Below are positions 15,298 to 23,743 of a stretch of DNA of 64,000 nt, piece after piece. The first letter of the stretch is position 1; every line of letters begins with the position of its first letter. Below the pieces are notes generated by a model. It saw nothing but the letters and a program-made list of their open reading frames with translations, did not search any database and was not told the origin of the DNA. The stretch is from positions 1 through 64,000 of the forward strand of contig JAFTHS010000054.1 of assembly GCA_017457295.1 (NCBI GenBank), read 5' to 3'. A program made the position numbers and the translations under genes. This DNA comes from Paludibacteraceae bacterium. Lineage in GTDB: Bacteria > Bacteroidota > Bacteroidia > Bacteroidales > Paludibacteraceae.

Positions 15298-16569
15298 TTA
15301 ACGTATTTTCAATGTTAGGATAGTAAATGCTGCTAAAATCAGCGTAACAATGCAAAATCGAAGTACAATTTTAGTTTCGTGTTGCAATTGTTTATCGCCT
15401 TTGATTAGTACCTTGCAGGTAGGGTCATTGCGTAGTACCTGATCAATAGATGTGCGATAATGATCATGAAGAGGAGTGCGCTTCCAAATACGCAAATGAA
15501 GACCTTTCTTTTTTGCAAGGCGATATGTTTGTGTTTGCAAGATCACGCTCACACTCTCCATCAAAAATACACCGCAAAGGATAGGCAATAGCCACTCCTT
15601 GTGGATAATCACTGCGCTAACACCTATGATGCCGCCAATGGTCAGACTGCCAGTATCACCCATAAACACTTGTGCAGGAAAACCGTTCCACCAAAGGAAA
15701 CCCACCAGCGCACCAATAAATGCAGCCAAGAATACCACTAACTCTTCGCTGCCAGGAATATACATCACATCGAAATAGTCTGCGAAAATTACGTTGCCAC
15801 TCACATATGATAGTACCAAGAGAGCAACGCCAATAATCGCAGAGTTGCCTGCACACATGCCGTCCATTCCGTCGTTCAGATTTGCTCCATTGCTCACTGC
15901 AGCAACTACTAATATTGTAAGAATCACAAAGAATATCCAACCTGCTTTATATTTGTTGCTTTCGCCTAAGAATGTAAACATATCTGCATAGTTGAAATTG
16001 TGCTCTTTGATAAAAGGAATAGTAGTGCGGGTTGATTTCACTTCAGGTGTCTTTTCGAATACTGTCACATTGTTTTCTATGTGCGATGTAACGCGCTCAT
16101 TCATCACTGCTTGAGGGCTATAGCGCAATGTCAACCCTACAATCAATCCCAGAGTGATTTGCCCTGCTATCTTGACCCATCCGTTGAGACCGTCTTTATT
16201 CTTGCGGAAAGTTTTGATGTAGTCATCTGCAAAACCTAGTGCTCCCAATATAATGGTGGTTAAAATCATCAGCACCATATACACGTTGCTCAGTTTACCA
16301 ATCAATAGACATGGAATCACCATAGCTGCTATTATCACCACTCCACCCATAGTAGGCACTCCTTTCTTAGTTACATTGAAAGGATCTGTCTTTTCATCGC
16401 GTTGGGTCTCAGATATATTTTTACGTTTGAGCAATTGGATAAACCATTTGCCTACCCAAATGCTAATACATAGTGCCAAAACACCCGCTATGATAGCGCG
16501 AAACGAAATGTAAGTCATCAGGCGTGCGCCTGGAAGGTCACTCAGTAGTGTGAATAATTGATACAGCAT
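15298..16569 (-). CDS. mraY: Phospho-N-acetylmuramoyl-pentapeptide transferase MraY (enlarged)
   Basis: A 423-aa, ten-helix membrane enzyme making lipid I from UDP-MurNAc-pentapeptide and undecaprenyl phosphate. Catalytic landmarks are FADDYIK (about 115-121), NLNDGMDGM (about 232-240), FMGDTGSLT (about 299-307) and the HDHY element near 370. Compared with the roughly 360-aa proteobacterial form there is an extra polar segment of about 60 residues (about 150-205) before the sixth helix; such enlarged forms are usual in Bacteroidetes. It follows murE by 22 bp. Confidence 0.96.
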   Translation of the reverse strand: MLYQLFTLLSDLPGARLMTYISFRAIIAGVLALCISIWVGKWFIQLLKRKNISETQRDEKTDPFNVTKKGVPTMGGVVIIAAMVIPCLLIGKLSNVYMVLMILTTIILGALGFADDYIKTFRKNKDGLNGWVKIAGQITLGLIVGLTLRYSPQAVMNERVTSHIENNVTVFEKTPEVKSTRTTIPFIKEHNFNYADMFTFLGESNKYKAGWIFFVILTILVVAAVSNGANLNDGMDGMCAGNSAIIGVALLVLSYVSGNVIFADYFDVMYIPGSEELVVFLAAFIGALVGFLWWNGFPAQVFMGDTGSLTIGGIIGVSAVIIHKEWLLPILCGVFLMESVSVILQTQTYRLAKKKGLHLRIWKRTPLHDHYRTSIDQVLRNDPTCKVLIKGDKQLQHETKIVLRFCIVTLILAAFTILTLKIR

Positions 16570-16591
16570 GTTGGTATATTATTGGATATGT

Positions 16592-18097
16592 TTAACAATT
16601 AAATAATGTACATTGTCTAACGATTTCATGGTCATCAAAGTGGTACTTAATGCCTTTGATGATTTGATAATCCTCGTGCCCTTTTCCTGCTACCAAGACA
16701 ATATCTCCGTCTTGAGCTAGTGCGCAAGCAGTTTTGATGGCTGATGCTCGGTCTTCAATGATTAGAGTGCGGTGCAACTCTTCGTTGGTTAGCCCTGCTG
16801 CCATGTCGCGCAAGATATCGCCTGGTTCTTCGTCGCGTGGGTTGTCTGATGTTAAGATGAGATGCGTACTCAAGTCATATGCAATGCGTGCCATGATAGG
16901 GCGTTTACCCTTGTCGCGATTACCACTAGTACCCACCACAGTGATAACCTGTGTAGGCGTAGCTTTGCGATGAGCATTGGCCGCTACAATCTCGTTAATG
17001 GTTTGCAACACCTTTTCTACTGCATCAGGCGTATGCGCATAGTCAATGATAGCAGTCCAACCTTTAGGCGCATGGATGGTTTCAAAACGCCCGTTCACTG
17101 GAGCCAAACCACTTAAGATTCGCAATACTTCCATGGGCTCTATACCCATCGCTACACCGCATCCATAGATAAGCAGTAAGTTGCTTAGATTAAACAATCC
17201 TACCAATGATACAAACACTTCTGTATTGACTGCGCCAATCGTACTTTGTATGCGCAATAGCATACCGTCGAATCCTTCCTCAAGGATCTTGCCACGGAAG
17301 TCCGCCATGCTGCGAGTGGAGTAGGTATAGACCTGCGCTTGGGTATTTTGTGTCATTACTAGTCCATTTTTATCATCCATATTGGTGATGGCAAAGGCCG
17401 TCTTTGGCAATCGATCGAATAGCATTTTTTTAGTATCGCGATAATTATCAAAGGTTTTATGATAATCTAAGTGGTCACGCGTGAGATTAGTGAACAACGC
17501 GCCCACAAACTCCAAACCGGCGATGCGTTCTTGCGCGATAGAGTGGCTACTTACCTCCATGAAGGCATGGGTACATCCTGCCTCTACCATTCGGGCCAAC
17601 AACGCATTCAGTGATAATGCGTCAGGCGTCGTGTGGGTCGATGGTACGGCTTCGTCGTTCACATAGTTGATCACGGTAGATAGGAGTCCCACTTTGTTGC
17701 CCAATGCTTTGAATAGTTGGTAGAGTAGGGTAGCAGTAGTGGTTTTGCCATTCGTACCCGTCACACCTACCAATTTGATATGCTTGGTGGGCTCGCCATA
17801 CCACTTATGCGCCATTTTCCCCAAGGCCTCATCGCTATTCTTCACCAAAATATAGGTCACTCCCTCTTGCGCGGTTTGCGGCATGTACTCTATTTTTTCC
17901 AGCACAATGGCACTAGCGCCTTTATCCACACATTGAGCAATGAATGTATGTCCATCTACAGCAGTTCCAGTTTGAGCTACAAATACATTACCTTGCTCTA
18001 CACGACGAGAATCGCATGCAATGCCATTTATTTCTACGTGGTTGTCGCCAATGATGCTAATTACATCAATCTTGTTCAATAGTTCGACGAGTTTCAT
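16592..18097 (-). CDS. murE: UDP-MurNAc-tripeptide synthetase MurE (meso-DAP adding)
   Basis: A 501-aa Mur ligase. The ATP loop is GVTGTNGKTTTATLL (about 110-124). The C-terminal substrate motif is SDNPRDEEP (about 413-421); the D-N-P-R form indicates that meso-diaminopimelate, not lysine, is added, so the wall should be of the mDAP type. A GKGHEDYQ motif near the end is typical. It sits between ftsI and mraY in the dcw order. Confidence 0.97.
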   Translation of the reverse strand: MKLVELLNKIDVISIIGDNHVEINGIACDSRRVEQGNVFVAQTGTAVDGHTFIAQCVDKGASAIVLEKIEYMPQTAQEGVTYILVKNSDEALGKMAHKWYGEPTKHIKLVGVTGTNGKTTTATLLYQLFKALGNKVGLLSTVINYVNDEAVPSTHTTPDALSLNALLARMVEAGCTHAFMEVSSHSIAQERIAGLEFVGALFTNLTRDHLDYHKTFDNYRDTKKMLFDRLPKTAFAITNMDDKNGLVMTQNTQAQVYTYSTRSMADFRGKILEEGFDGMLLRIQSTIGAVNTEVFVSLVGLFNLSNLLLIYGCGVAMGIEPMEVLRILSGLAPVNGRFETIHAPKGWTAIIDYAHTPDAVEKVLQTINEIVAANAHRKATPTQVITVVGTSGNRDKGKRPIMARIAYDLSTHLILTSDNPRDEEPGDILRDMAAGLTNEELHRTLIIEDRASAIKTACALAQDGDIVLVAGKGHEDYQIIKGIKYHFDDHEIVRQCTLFNC

Positions 18098-18112
18098 ACC
18101 TATCTATTTATA

Positions 18113-19927
18113 TTACTTGTTCTTGAATACTAAATTGCCATTTTGCAATACATACTCATTAGTATAGGCCATAGTTTTTTCTGCAATATGGCGTACCACA
18201 CTACCGCAATCCATACCAGCATCATATAGTCCTTTATTGCGCGGCCCATGAATAACACATATGCACGAATATTGTGGAGCATCCTCGGGGAAGTAACCCA
18301 CGAACGACATACGGTGTTTGTTGCTATAGTATCGGCCATTTTCCATCACTTGTGCTGTACCTGTTTTACCTGCTATAGGCACCAACTGGCTTTGGGCTTT
18401 GTATTTCGCAATGTGTCCTTTCCATTTATATACGCTCGCTGTTCCCAGATTGTTATCCCACACTACGTCGTGCAAGCATGTTTTTATGTCTTCCAACGTT
18501 TGGCTGCCGCAAATGCTATTTTTTACTACGCTTGTTTCGAATGTCTTGATTGTTTCCCCATTCGAGCGTATTTCTTTCACTAACATAGGAGCCACCATCT
18601 TGCCATTGTTGGCAATGGCGTTGTAGAACATTACTGTTTGCAGCGGACTCATCTCCACCGAGTAGCCATAGGCCATACGTGAGATGGTCACAGTATCTTT
18701 AGGCACAAGTATCTTGGCTTGCTCTGCTCCTGGAATCACGTAGTCCACGCTGTCAGTCAGCCCCATGCGTTGTAGTTTTTGCACAAATTTCTTCGCACTG
18801 CCTTTGTATCCATCAGTTACAATTCTTGCCAAGGCAATGTTGCTACTTACTGCCATCGCATTGCGAATCGAATAGATGGTGTCTGCAGGGTGAGCATCGG
18901 TATGTTTGGCATCGTAGTATTTCCATCCTTTTTCCCACACTTCAATACTATCTTCCATGTCTATCTTCCCGTCGTCCATAGCAGCCATTAGGGCAATAGT
19001 CTTAAAGGTAGAACCTGGCTCGACGCGTTTTACAGCGTTATTGTCGGTTTCATAGTACTTGCCATCTTCCGTGTCCAGTTTCAAATTGCACATGGCTTTT
19101 ATTTCGCCTGTTTTCACTTCCATCAGCACAACGCACCCCCAATCAGCTTGATTCACATTCAGTTGTCGGCGAAGTGTACTTTCGCATATGTCCATCAGGT
19201 TTACGTCCAACGTGGTATATATATCGGCTCCATTTTCTGCCTCTTTCACGGGCACATACTCCCAATGCCCAGCCACTCGTTGTCGTTCGCTGACTCCATC
19301 TTTTCCGCGTAGTTGAGCATCAAAGCGTTTTTCTATGCCAGAGGTACCTTTGCCGCTTTCGCCGTAGATGCTTCCAATGGTTCTGCTGCCAAGGCTGCCA
19401 AATGGTTTAGAACGGCGATTCAGGTCTTTAAACTGAATACCGCTCTTATATTGTCCTCTTCTTACCAGAGGCAGTTGTTCTATTGCTTTCTTCTGCGTAT
19501 AGCTAATTGATGTTTTGGTCAGTAGAGCATACCGTTTTTGCTTAAATGCATTCACCATTATTCTGCGATATTCGCTAGTAGTCTTATCGCCAATAATCTG
19601 ACTAAATCCTATAGCCATTGAATCCACATATTGCCAAAACAATGTATCACCGCCCAAGTGTAGTGCTTCTACACGCGTATCCATGTACATCCTATATTGT
19701 GGAATGCTGCTCGCCAGTAGGCGTCCTTCTTCATCATAGATATTGCCACGTGTGGCACGTGCTACGCGGGTGGATGCTTCGCGTTTGGCATTGCCTAGTT
19801 TTTCCCATTGTTCGCGTTCGGCTGTTTGAATGTAAACAATGCGACAGATAACCACAATAAACATCGCCATTATCCCGAAGAAGATAATTGCAAAGCGGAT
19901 GATTGTGCGTTTTAGGTTGTCGCTCAT
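18113..19927 (-). CDS. ftsI: Septal penicillin-binding protein FtsI (class B PBP, transpeptidase)
   Basis: A 604-aa single-pass membrane protein: N-terminal TM about 10-30, the PBP dimerisation region (about 55-230), and a transpeptidase domain. The active-site motifs are S-T-F-K after PG (about 307), S-S-N (about 364) and K-T-G-T (about 526). No PASTA domain is evident. It crosslinks septal peptidoglycan as partner of FtsW. It follows the ftsL-like gene by 37 bp. Confidence 0.96.
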   Translation of the reverse strand: MSDNLKRTIIRFAIIFFGIMAMFIVVICRIVYIQTAEREQWEKLGNAKREASTRVARATRGNIYDEEGRLLASSIPQYRMYMDTRVEALHLGGDTLFWQYVDSMAIGFSQIIGDKTTSEYRRIMVNAFKQKRYALLTKTSISYTQKKAIEQLPLVRRGQYKSGIQFKDLNRRSKPFGSLGSRTIGSIYGESGKGTSGIEKRFDAQLRGKDGVSERQRVAGHWEYVPVKEAENGADIYTTLDVNLMDICESTLRRQLNVNQADWGCVVLMEVKTGEIKAMCNLKLDTEDGKYYETDNNAVKRVEPGSTFKTIALMAAMDDGKIDMEDSIEVWEKGWKYYDAKHTDAHPADTIYSIRNAMAVSSNIALARIVTDGYKGSAKKFVQKLQRMGLTDSVDYVIPGAEQAKILVPKDTVTISRMAYGYSVEMSPLQTVMFYNAIANNGKMVAPMLVKEIRSNGETIKTFETSVVKNSICGSQTLEDIKTCLHDVVWDNNLGTASVYKWKGHIAKYKAQSQLVPIAGKTGTAQVMENGRYYSNKHRMSFVGYFPEDAPQYSCICVIHGPRNKGLYDAGMDCGSVVRHIAEKTMAYTNEYVLQNGNLVFKNK

Positions 19928-19964
19928 AATATTTTCTGTTGTAAGGTTAGATATGTTGGTTTGT

Positions 19965-20276
19965 TTATTTTATGCGTGTAGCAGCTCTTCGGCTTTCTTT
20001 CACTTTGCTGCCGCGGGCGCTCAGTTCGGTGGCGATGTATGATTGTCGCGTATTGTTCATCACTTGTGCGTGCAGTGTTTGTTTCACAAACTGAGCATCC
20101 TGCAACTCTTTTTTTAGATTACTTAAGTGATATTGTTGTCTTTCACCCAAATATCCGTTGTAGATATATATGAATATAAGCCCGCCAATCAGTAGGATGA
20201 GTTTATATTGCTGCTTAAACCATTGTTTAGCTAAGATATCCCCGCTTAATATGTCTTTTAGTGATAGTTTACTCAT
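19965..20276 (-). CDS. ftsL: FtsL-like divisome protein
   Basis: A 103-aa bitopic protein: a short basic cytoplasmic N-terminus, one TM segment (about 27-44, LILLIGGLIFIYIYNGYL), then a predicted coiled coil (HLSNLKKELQDAQFVKQTLHAQ region) and a basic tail. Sequence alone would not identify it. Size, topology and its position between rsmH and ftsI make FtsL the natural assignment; FtsL links FtsQ/FtsB to FtsWI activation. Confidence 0.85.
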   Translation of the reverse strand: MSKLSLKDILSGDILAKQWFKQQYKLILLIGGLIFIYIYNGYLGERQQYHLSNLKKELQDAQFVKQTLHAQVMNNTRQSYIATELSARGSKVKESRRAATRIK

Positions 20277-20282
20277 AATGAT

Positions 20283-21263
20283 TTATAATTTCTCTGCTAC
20301 TCTCAGTTTTGCACTTCGTGCTCGTGGGTTGCGTTCCACTTCGTCTGTGCTCGCGGTTAATCCTTTTTCTATCACTTTAAACGGACTAAGGATATTGCCA
20401 TAGAAGTCCTTCTCTATTTTTCCATCTAAGTTCCCCGAACGCAGAAAGTTCTTCACTATTCTGTCTTCCAGCGAATGGTAAGTCAAAATGGCTATCCTTC
20501 CTCCGGGTTTTAGTAGTTCTTTGGCTGCTATTAGCATTTCGCGTAGTGCTCCCATCTCGTCATTCACTTCTATTCTGAGTGCTTGAAACAGTTTGGCTAA
20601 CTCTTTTTTCGCTCCCGTAGGCACGTCTAACTCCTGAACTTCTGTTCCCTTGAACTCCTGAACGTCTTTCCCAATAACTACACTCACCAACTCTTCGGTC
20701 CTTTCAATTGCTTTTTGGCTTCTGGCTTTCACGATGCGCTTGGCTATTTGCCGTGAGTTGTTCATCTCGCCATATATATATAGTATGCGCGCGAGGTCTT
20801 CTTCGCTATAGCTGTTTAGTATGTCGGCTGCTGTCTTTCCGCCTGACTGATTCATGCGCATATCTAGTGGGGCAGAGAAGCGAAAGCTAAATCCGCGTTC
20901 AGGGCAGTCAAAGTGGTGGAACGACACGCCTAAATCCCCTAATAATCCATCTATCTGTTCCACTCCATAGTAATCCATAAAGTTACGTAGATAGCGGAAG
21001 TTTCCATGCACAAATTGCCAGTTGTCATCATGAAAACACTGAAAATCTGAAACTTTCGAACTTTTCTCCATCGCATTGCTATATGCGTCCAAGTCCTGAT
21101 CGAAGGAGAATAATTTTCCCTTTCCCCCTTTCACTTTTTCAAGTATTGCTTTCGAGTGTCCTCCTCCGCCGAAGGTTACGTCCACATACAATCCATCGGG
21201 TTGAATATTCAACCCTTGGATTGTTTCTCTCAGCATTGCGGGAATGTGATAAATCTCATTCAT
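20283..21263 (-). CDS. rsmH: 16S rRNA (cytosine-1402 N4)-methyltransferase RsmH
   Basis: A 326-aa SAM-dependent methyltransferase. The N-terminus IPAMLRETIQGL and the motif I region VDVTFGGGGHSKAILE (about 28-43) bind SAM. GLLGDLGVSFHHFD (about 105-118), DMRMNQSGG and the C-terminal ILTYHSLEDRIVKNF (about 260-274) are typical. It modifies the ribosomal P site. It lies 12 bp downstream of mraZ. Confidence 0.97.
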   Translation of the reverse strand: MNEIYHIPAMLRETIQGLNIQPDGLYVDVTFGGGGHSKAILEKVKGGKGKLFSFDQDLDAYSNAMEKSSKVSDFQCFHDDNWQFVHGNFRYLRNFMDYYGVEQIDGLLGDLGVSFHHFDCPERGFSFRFSAPLDMRMNQSGGKTAADILNSYSEEDLARILYIYGEMNNSRQIAKRIVKARSQKAIERTEELVSVVIGKDVQEFKGTEVQELDVPTGAKKELAKLFQALRIEVNDEMGALREMLIAAKELLKPGGRIAILTYHSLEDRIVKNFLRSGNLDGKIEKDFYGNILSPFKVIEKGLTASTDEVERNPRARSAKLRVAEKL

Positions 21264-21275
21264 AGTAGGTTAGGT

Positions 21276-21782
21276 TTAATTGATAGTATGTTTAGGCTGG
21301 GATTTCATGCGTATTCTGATGCGTTCTGCCAGATCTTTTTGTGGCATTTGTTTCTCTGCGAATACGGTTGGGTTCCATATCGCGAAGCGATCGAGCATGC
21401 CAACGAATAGTATATCTTGCGGGGTCCCCGAAGAATCTTTTGATTTTTGGGGTGCTTTTTCAGCGTTAATCATTTCCAAGTTCTTTTTTTGTAGTAGTAT
21501 GCGTCCTTGGTTGTCCATGTCCAGCATCTCTGCCTCTGACATAAACTGCATCAGTATCATTTGGTCTTCTGGGTCCCATTCGTCGAGTGCGTTGCGCAGT
21601 TGGCTTACTTTCTGGTGCCACACGTGTTCGGGATAGAAGATAACACACTCATTGTCAGTATCTCTGCGCATAACGATATGCGTCGAACCCATCTCTGCAA
21701 GTATCTTGCGGTAGCTTGCAGGCACAAACACGCGGCCCTTGCCGTCCAATCGTGCTTCGATATTTCCAATAAACGTGTTCAT
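21276..21782 (-). CDS. mraZ: Transcriptional regulator/division protein MraZ
   Basis: A 168-aa protein with two MraZ/SpoVT-AbrB-like DNA-binding halves: FIGNIEARLDGKGRVFVPA (4-22) and LDMDNQGRILLQKK (about 87-100). A C-terminal extension is longer than in E. coli (about 152 aa). MraZ represses its own dcw operon by binding TGGGN direct repeats; two such pairs lie immediately upstream (21835-21849 and 21949-21963). First gene of the cluster. Confidence 0.95.
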   Translation of the reverse strand: MNTFIGNIEARLDGKGRVFVPASYRKILAEMGSTHIVMRRDTDNECVIFYPEHVWHQKVSQLRNALDEWDPEDQMILMQFMSEAEMLDMDNQGRILLQKKNLEMINAEKAPQKSKDSSGTPQDILFVGMLDRFAIWNPTVFAEKQMPQKDLAERIRIRMKSQPKHTIN

Positions 21783-21807
21783 ATAGTTGTTTTTTCAAAT
21801 TCCGCTG

Positions 21808-21839
21808 CAAAGTTACAAAAAATATTTGACATTTCCCCA
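21808..21839 (-). promoter_or_regulatory. mraZ promoter with MraZ box on the -33 element
   Basis: On the minus strand the -7 element is TAACTTTG (21815-21808). The -33 position, 20 bp further upstream (21839-21836), reads TGGG instead of TTTG and is part of a TGGGG box. A bound MraZ would cover the -33 site. Confidence 0.75.
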
Positions 21840-21849
21840 CTTTTCCCCA
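21835..21849 (-). promoter_or_regulatory. Proximal MraZ-type operator pair
   Basis: Minus strand TGGGG-AAAAG-TGGGG: two TGGGG boxes with a 5-bp spacer (10-bp period), the known MraZ operator layout. Confidence 0.7.
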
Positions 21850-21948
21850 CAAAAAATTTTTCAGTATAGTTTTCCGTAACTTTTCAGTAAAGTTATCAAC
21901 AGTTTATTATACTGATAATCAGTATTATAGTTTGGTTATTATAATCTG

Positions 21949-21963
21949 TGGGGAAAAGTGGGG
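21949..21963 (+). promoter_or_regulatory. Distal, inverted MraZ-type operator pair
   Basis: Plus strand TGGGG-AAAAG-TGGGG, identical to the proximal pair but in the opposite orientation and about 100 bp away. Between them lies a 15-bp perfect palindrome TACTGATAATCAGTA (21910-21924). Confidence 0.55.
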
Positions 21964-22060
21964 AGATTTTTCGATTTTAGTTCGATGGGATATGCTAAGG
22001 CAATTATTCTCTTTTCTTTTTATCTCCCGAATCATTTGCTGTTATTTACCTGATTTTAAT

Positions 22061-22120
22061 TAGTTATTAATTAGTGATTAATTAGTGATTAGTTAGTGAT
22101 TAATTAGTGATTAATTAGTG
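22061..22120. repeat. 11-bp tandem array, TTAGTGATTAA type
   Basis: TAGTT at 22061, then TAGTG at 22072, 22083, 22094, 22105 and 22116: six units at an exact 11-bp period. It is followed by two copies of a TTTACC(C/T)T(G/A)AGATTCCC motif (about 22131 and 22153), the second containing TTAAGATTCCC. No gene lies between 21783 and 22250. Confidence 0.85.
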
Positions 22121-22195
22121 ATTTATATACCTTTACCCTGAGATTCCCCTATCTTTACCTTAAGATTCCCTACTGTGCACGATATCTGTATAAAA

Positions 22196-22230
22196 AAACA
22201 TCCCCCTATGCCGAGCATAGAGGGATGAGT
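22196..22230 (-). terminator. Terminator of the first SusCD locus
   Basis: On the minus strand CATCCC-CTATGC stem pairs (hairpin about 22200-22228) are followed by a run of seven T residues; it lies about 20 bp past the lipoprotein stop at 22251. Confidence 0.85.
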
Positions 22231-22250
22231 TTTGTTATTGTAAAATAGTA

Positions 22251-23726
22251 TTATTTACTTGTAAATTCTATTTTCTTACGTGGAGTCATCTTTGTGATAT
22301 CCAATGCTTTGTGTTGTTTCTGCAGTTTCGGAGCAATACCTTCTGGAGTCGCAATACTACTGAGTGATATATTTAAACAACCTTTATTCACGAAGAAGTA
22401 TTCTTCTTCATTTGCAGTATTGAAAGCCACAGCTACTATACCGATTACTTCAGAGCTCTCATCAATGCTGATTGTGCCATCTTCATTGTATGCCAAAATC
22501 AAGTCTTTTGTGCTGGTATAGCCTTCGCTATCCATAGTATAGATAACTACTTCATATTCTATGCCAGTCTCTTCATCTGTGATATTGGCAGCATTTTGTG
22601 CTGGAATATGCATCATATGGCTCTTATCGTTGAATAAACCAAAGAGAGGATCCATGGTTGGAATGCCTTCAATAGTGTAGTATTGACCATCTTCATCTTC
22701 TGCGGAAGCTATATGTATTGTTTCTTCAATTGCTGCACCAGTAGCATCGGTAGCTGTCAGAGCGAACGTGCCCTCGTAATCAGATACTTCTGCATCGATG
22801 CCTTCTACAGCTGTAGCCTCAAGGTATGCCTCTTTAGTGAGGTAGAGAGACAGGTTTGCGTAAGCATATGGTTTTCCTGCTTCACCGACTACCATAGCAC
22901 CGTCTGGGAAGGTTACGGATACGCCTGGGGTGTAAACACCTGTACCGCCATCGTATAGAGCGCCGAATACAGAACCATAGCCAAAATCGCAACCGATTTC
23001 ATAGAAATTGAATTTTACAACGCCATTTGGATCAATGTAGAACATCAAATCTTCTGCACCAGTGTTGTAGAAATAATAGATGAATGCATCATAGATACCA
23101 TCTTCATCTGCTACTGCATCTTCGCCTGCTGGCAATTTTGCATATGGAGCACTTACGCAGAGTTTAGAACTTCTGTCAGGCATGTTAGCTAACTTGTAAT
23201 CTACATACCATGCAGTCACAGGTACTGATGAATAACCTGCTGGTACAAGCATGTCATGGAAAATACCTACACCTGCTTCCCATTTGATAGGAGTAATACC
23301 TAATTGGCAAATAGCATTCTCTGCACCATTTGCATATGGATTAACCACAGCAGGATCTAATGCCAATACAAGTTGATAAGTTACACCTGCTTCCATAGCA
23401 TCCAAACCTACTACCAATGTATCTGTACCTACACCTGCTGCAAAAGTGAAAGAAGTAGGAACATTAAATACATCTTGGTCATTTTGATTAACGGTCAAAC
23501 CGATGGTCAATGCGTCTGTGGAATCTGCACGTTGAATAACTATAGGATATTCAGTTACGTTAGCTTCTGGATCTACCTCAACGCCAGTCAGATTTGGAGT
23601 TTGAAAATATACCACTTGTGCATTCGCTGGTGCCTCTGGAGATGGTTCAGGGGTGAATGTTTGTTCGCAAGAGGAGAACAACACACCTACGGCTGCAACC
23701 GCTATAAATAATTTATTCAGTTTCAT
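22251..23726 (-). CDS. SusCD-associated surface lipoprotein of unknown family
   Basis: A 491-aa protein with a lipoprotein signal (VGVLFSSC, Cys at about 20) followed by a Pro/Glu-rich linker. The next part (about 35-140) is acidic and strand-rich, with VYFQTPNL and TEYPIVIQRAD, reminiscent of Calx-beta or SusE-type beta-sandwich domains. The rest is strand-rich without motifs I recognise. As the third gene of a susC-susD unit it is probably an outer-membrane ligand-binding accessory protein (SusE/SusF position); the ligand is unknown. No catalytic motif seen. Confidence 0.65.
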   Translation of the reverse strand: MKLNKLFIAVAAVGVLFSSCEQTFTPEPSPEAPANAQVVYFQTPNLTGVEVDPEANVTEYPIVIQRADSTDALTIGLTVNQNDQDVFNVPTSFTFAAGVGTDTLVVGLDAMEAGVTYQLVLALDPAVVNPYANGAENAICQLGITPIKWEAGVGIFHDMLVPAGYSSVPVTAWYVDYKLANMPDRSSKLCVSAPYAKLPAGEDAVADEDGIYDAFIYYFYNTGAEDLMFYIDPNGVVKFNFYEIGCDFGYGSVFGALYDGGTGVYTPGVSVTFPDGAMVVGEAGKPYAYANLSLYLTKEAYLEATAVEGIDAEVSDYEGTFALTATDATGAAIEETIHIASAEDEDGQYYTIEGIPTMDPLFGLFNDKSHMMHIPAQNAANITDEETGIEYEVVIYTMDSEGYTSTKDLILAYNEDGTISIDESSEVIGIVAVAFNTANEEEYFFVNKGCLNISLSSIATPEGIAPKLQKQHKALDITKMTPRKKIEFTSK

Positions 23727-23743
23727 AATCTATTTCCTTTCTA

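Noticed and set aside
21790..22130. Possible replication origin: AT-rich, tandem repeats, TTATCAACA and TGTGGGG near DnaA-box-like sequence
   Set aside because: Only one near-match DnaA box; the TGTGGGG copies fit MraZ boxes at the mraZ promoter; the tandem array recurs at 57923; no dnaA, dnaN or gidA nearby. GC skew could not be computed.
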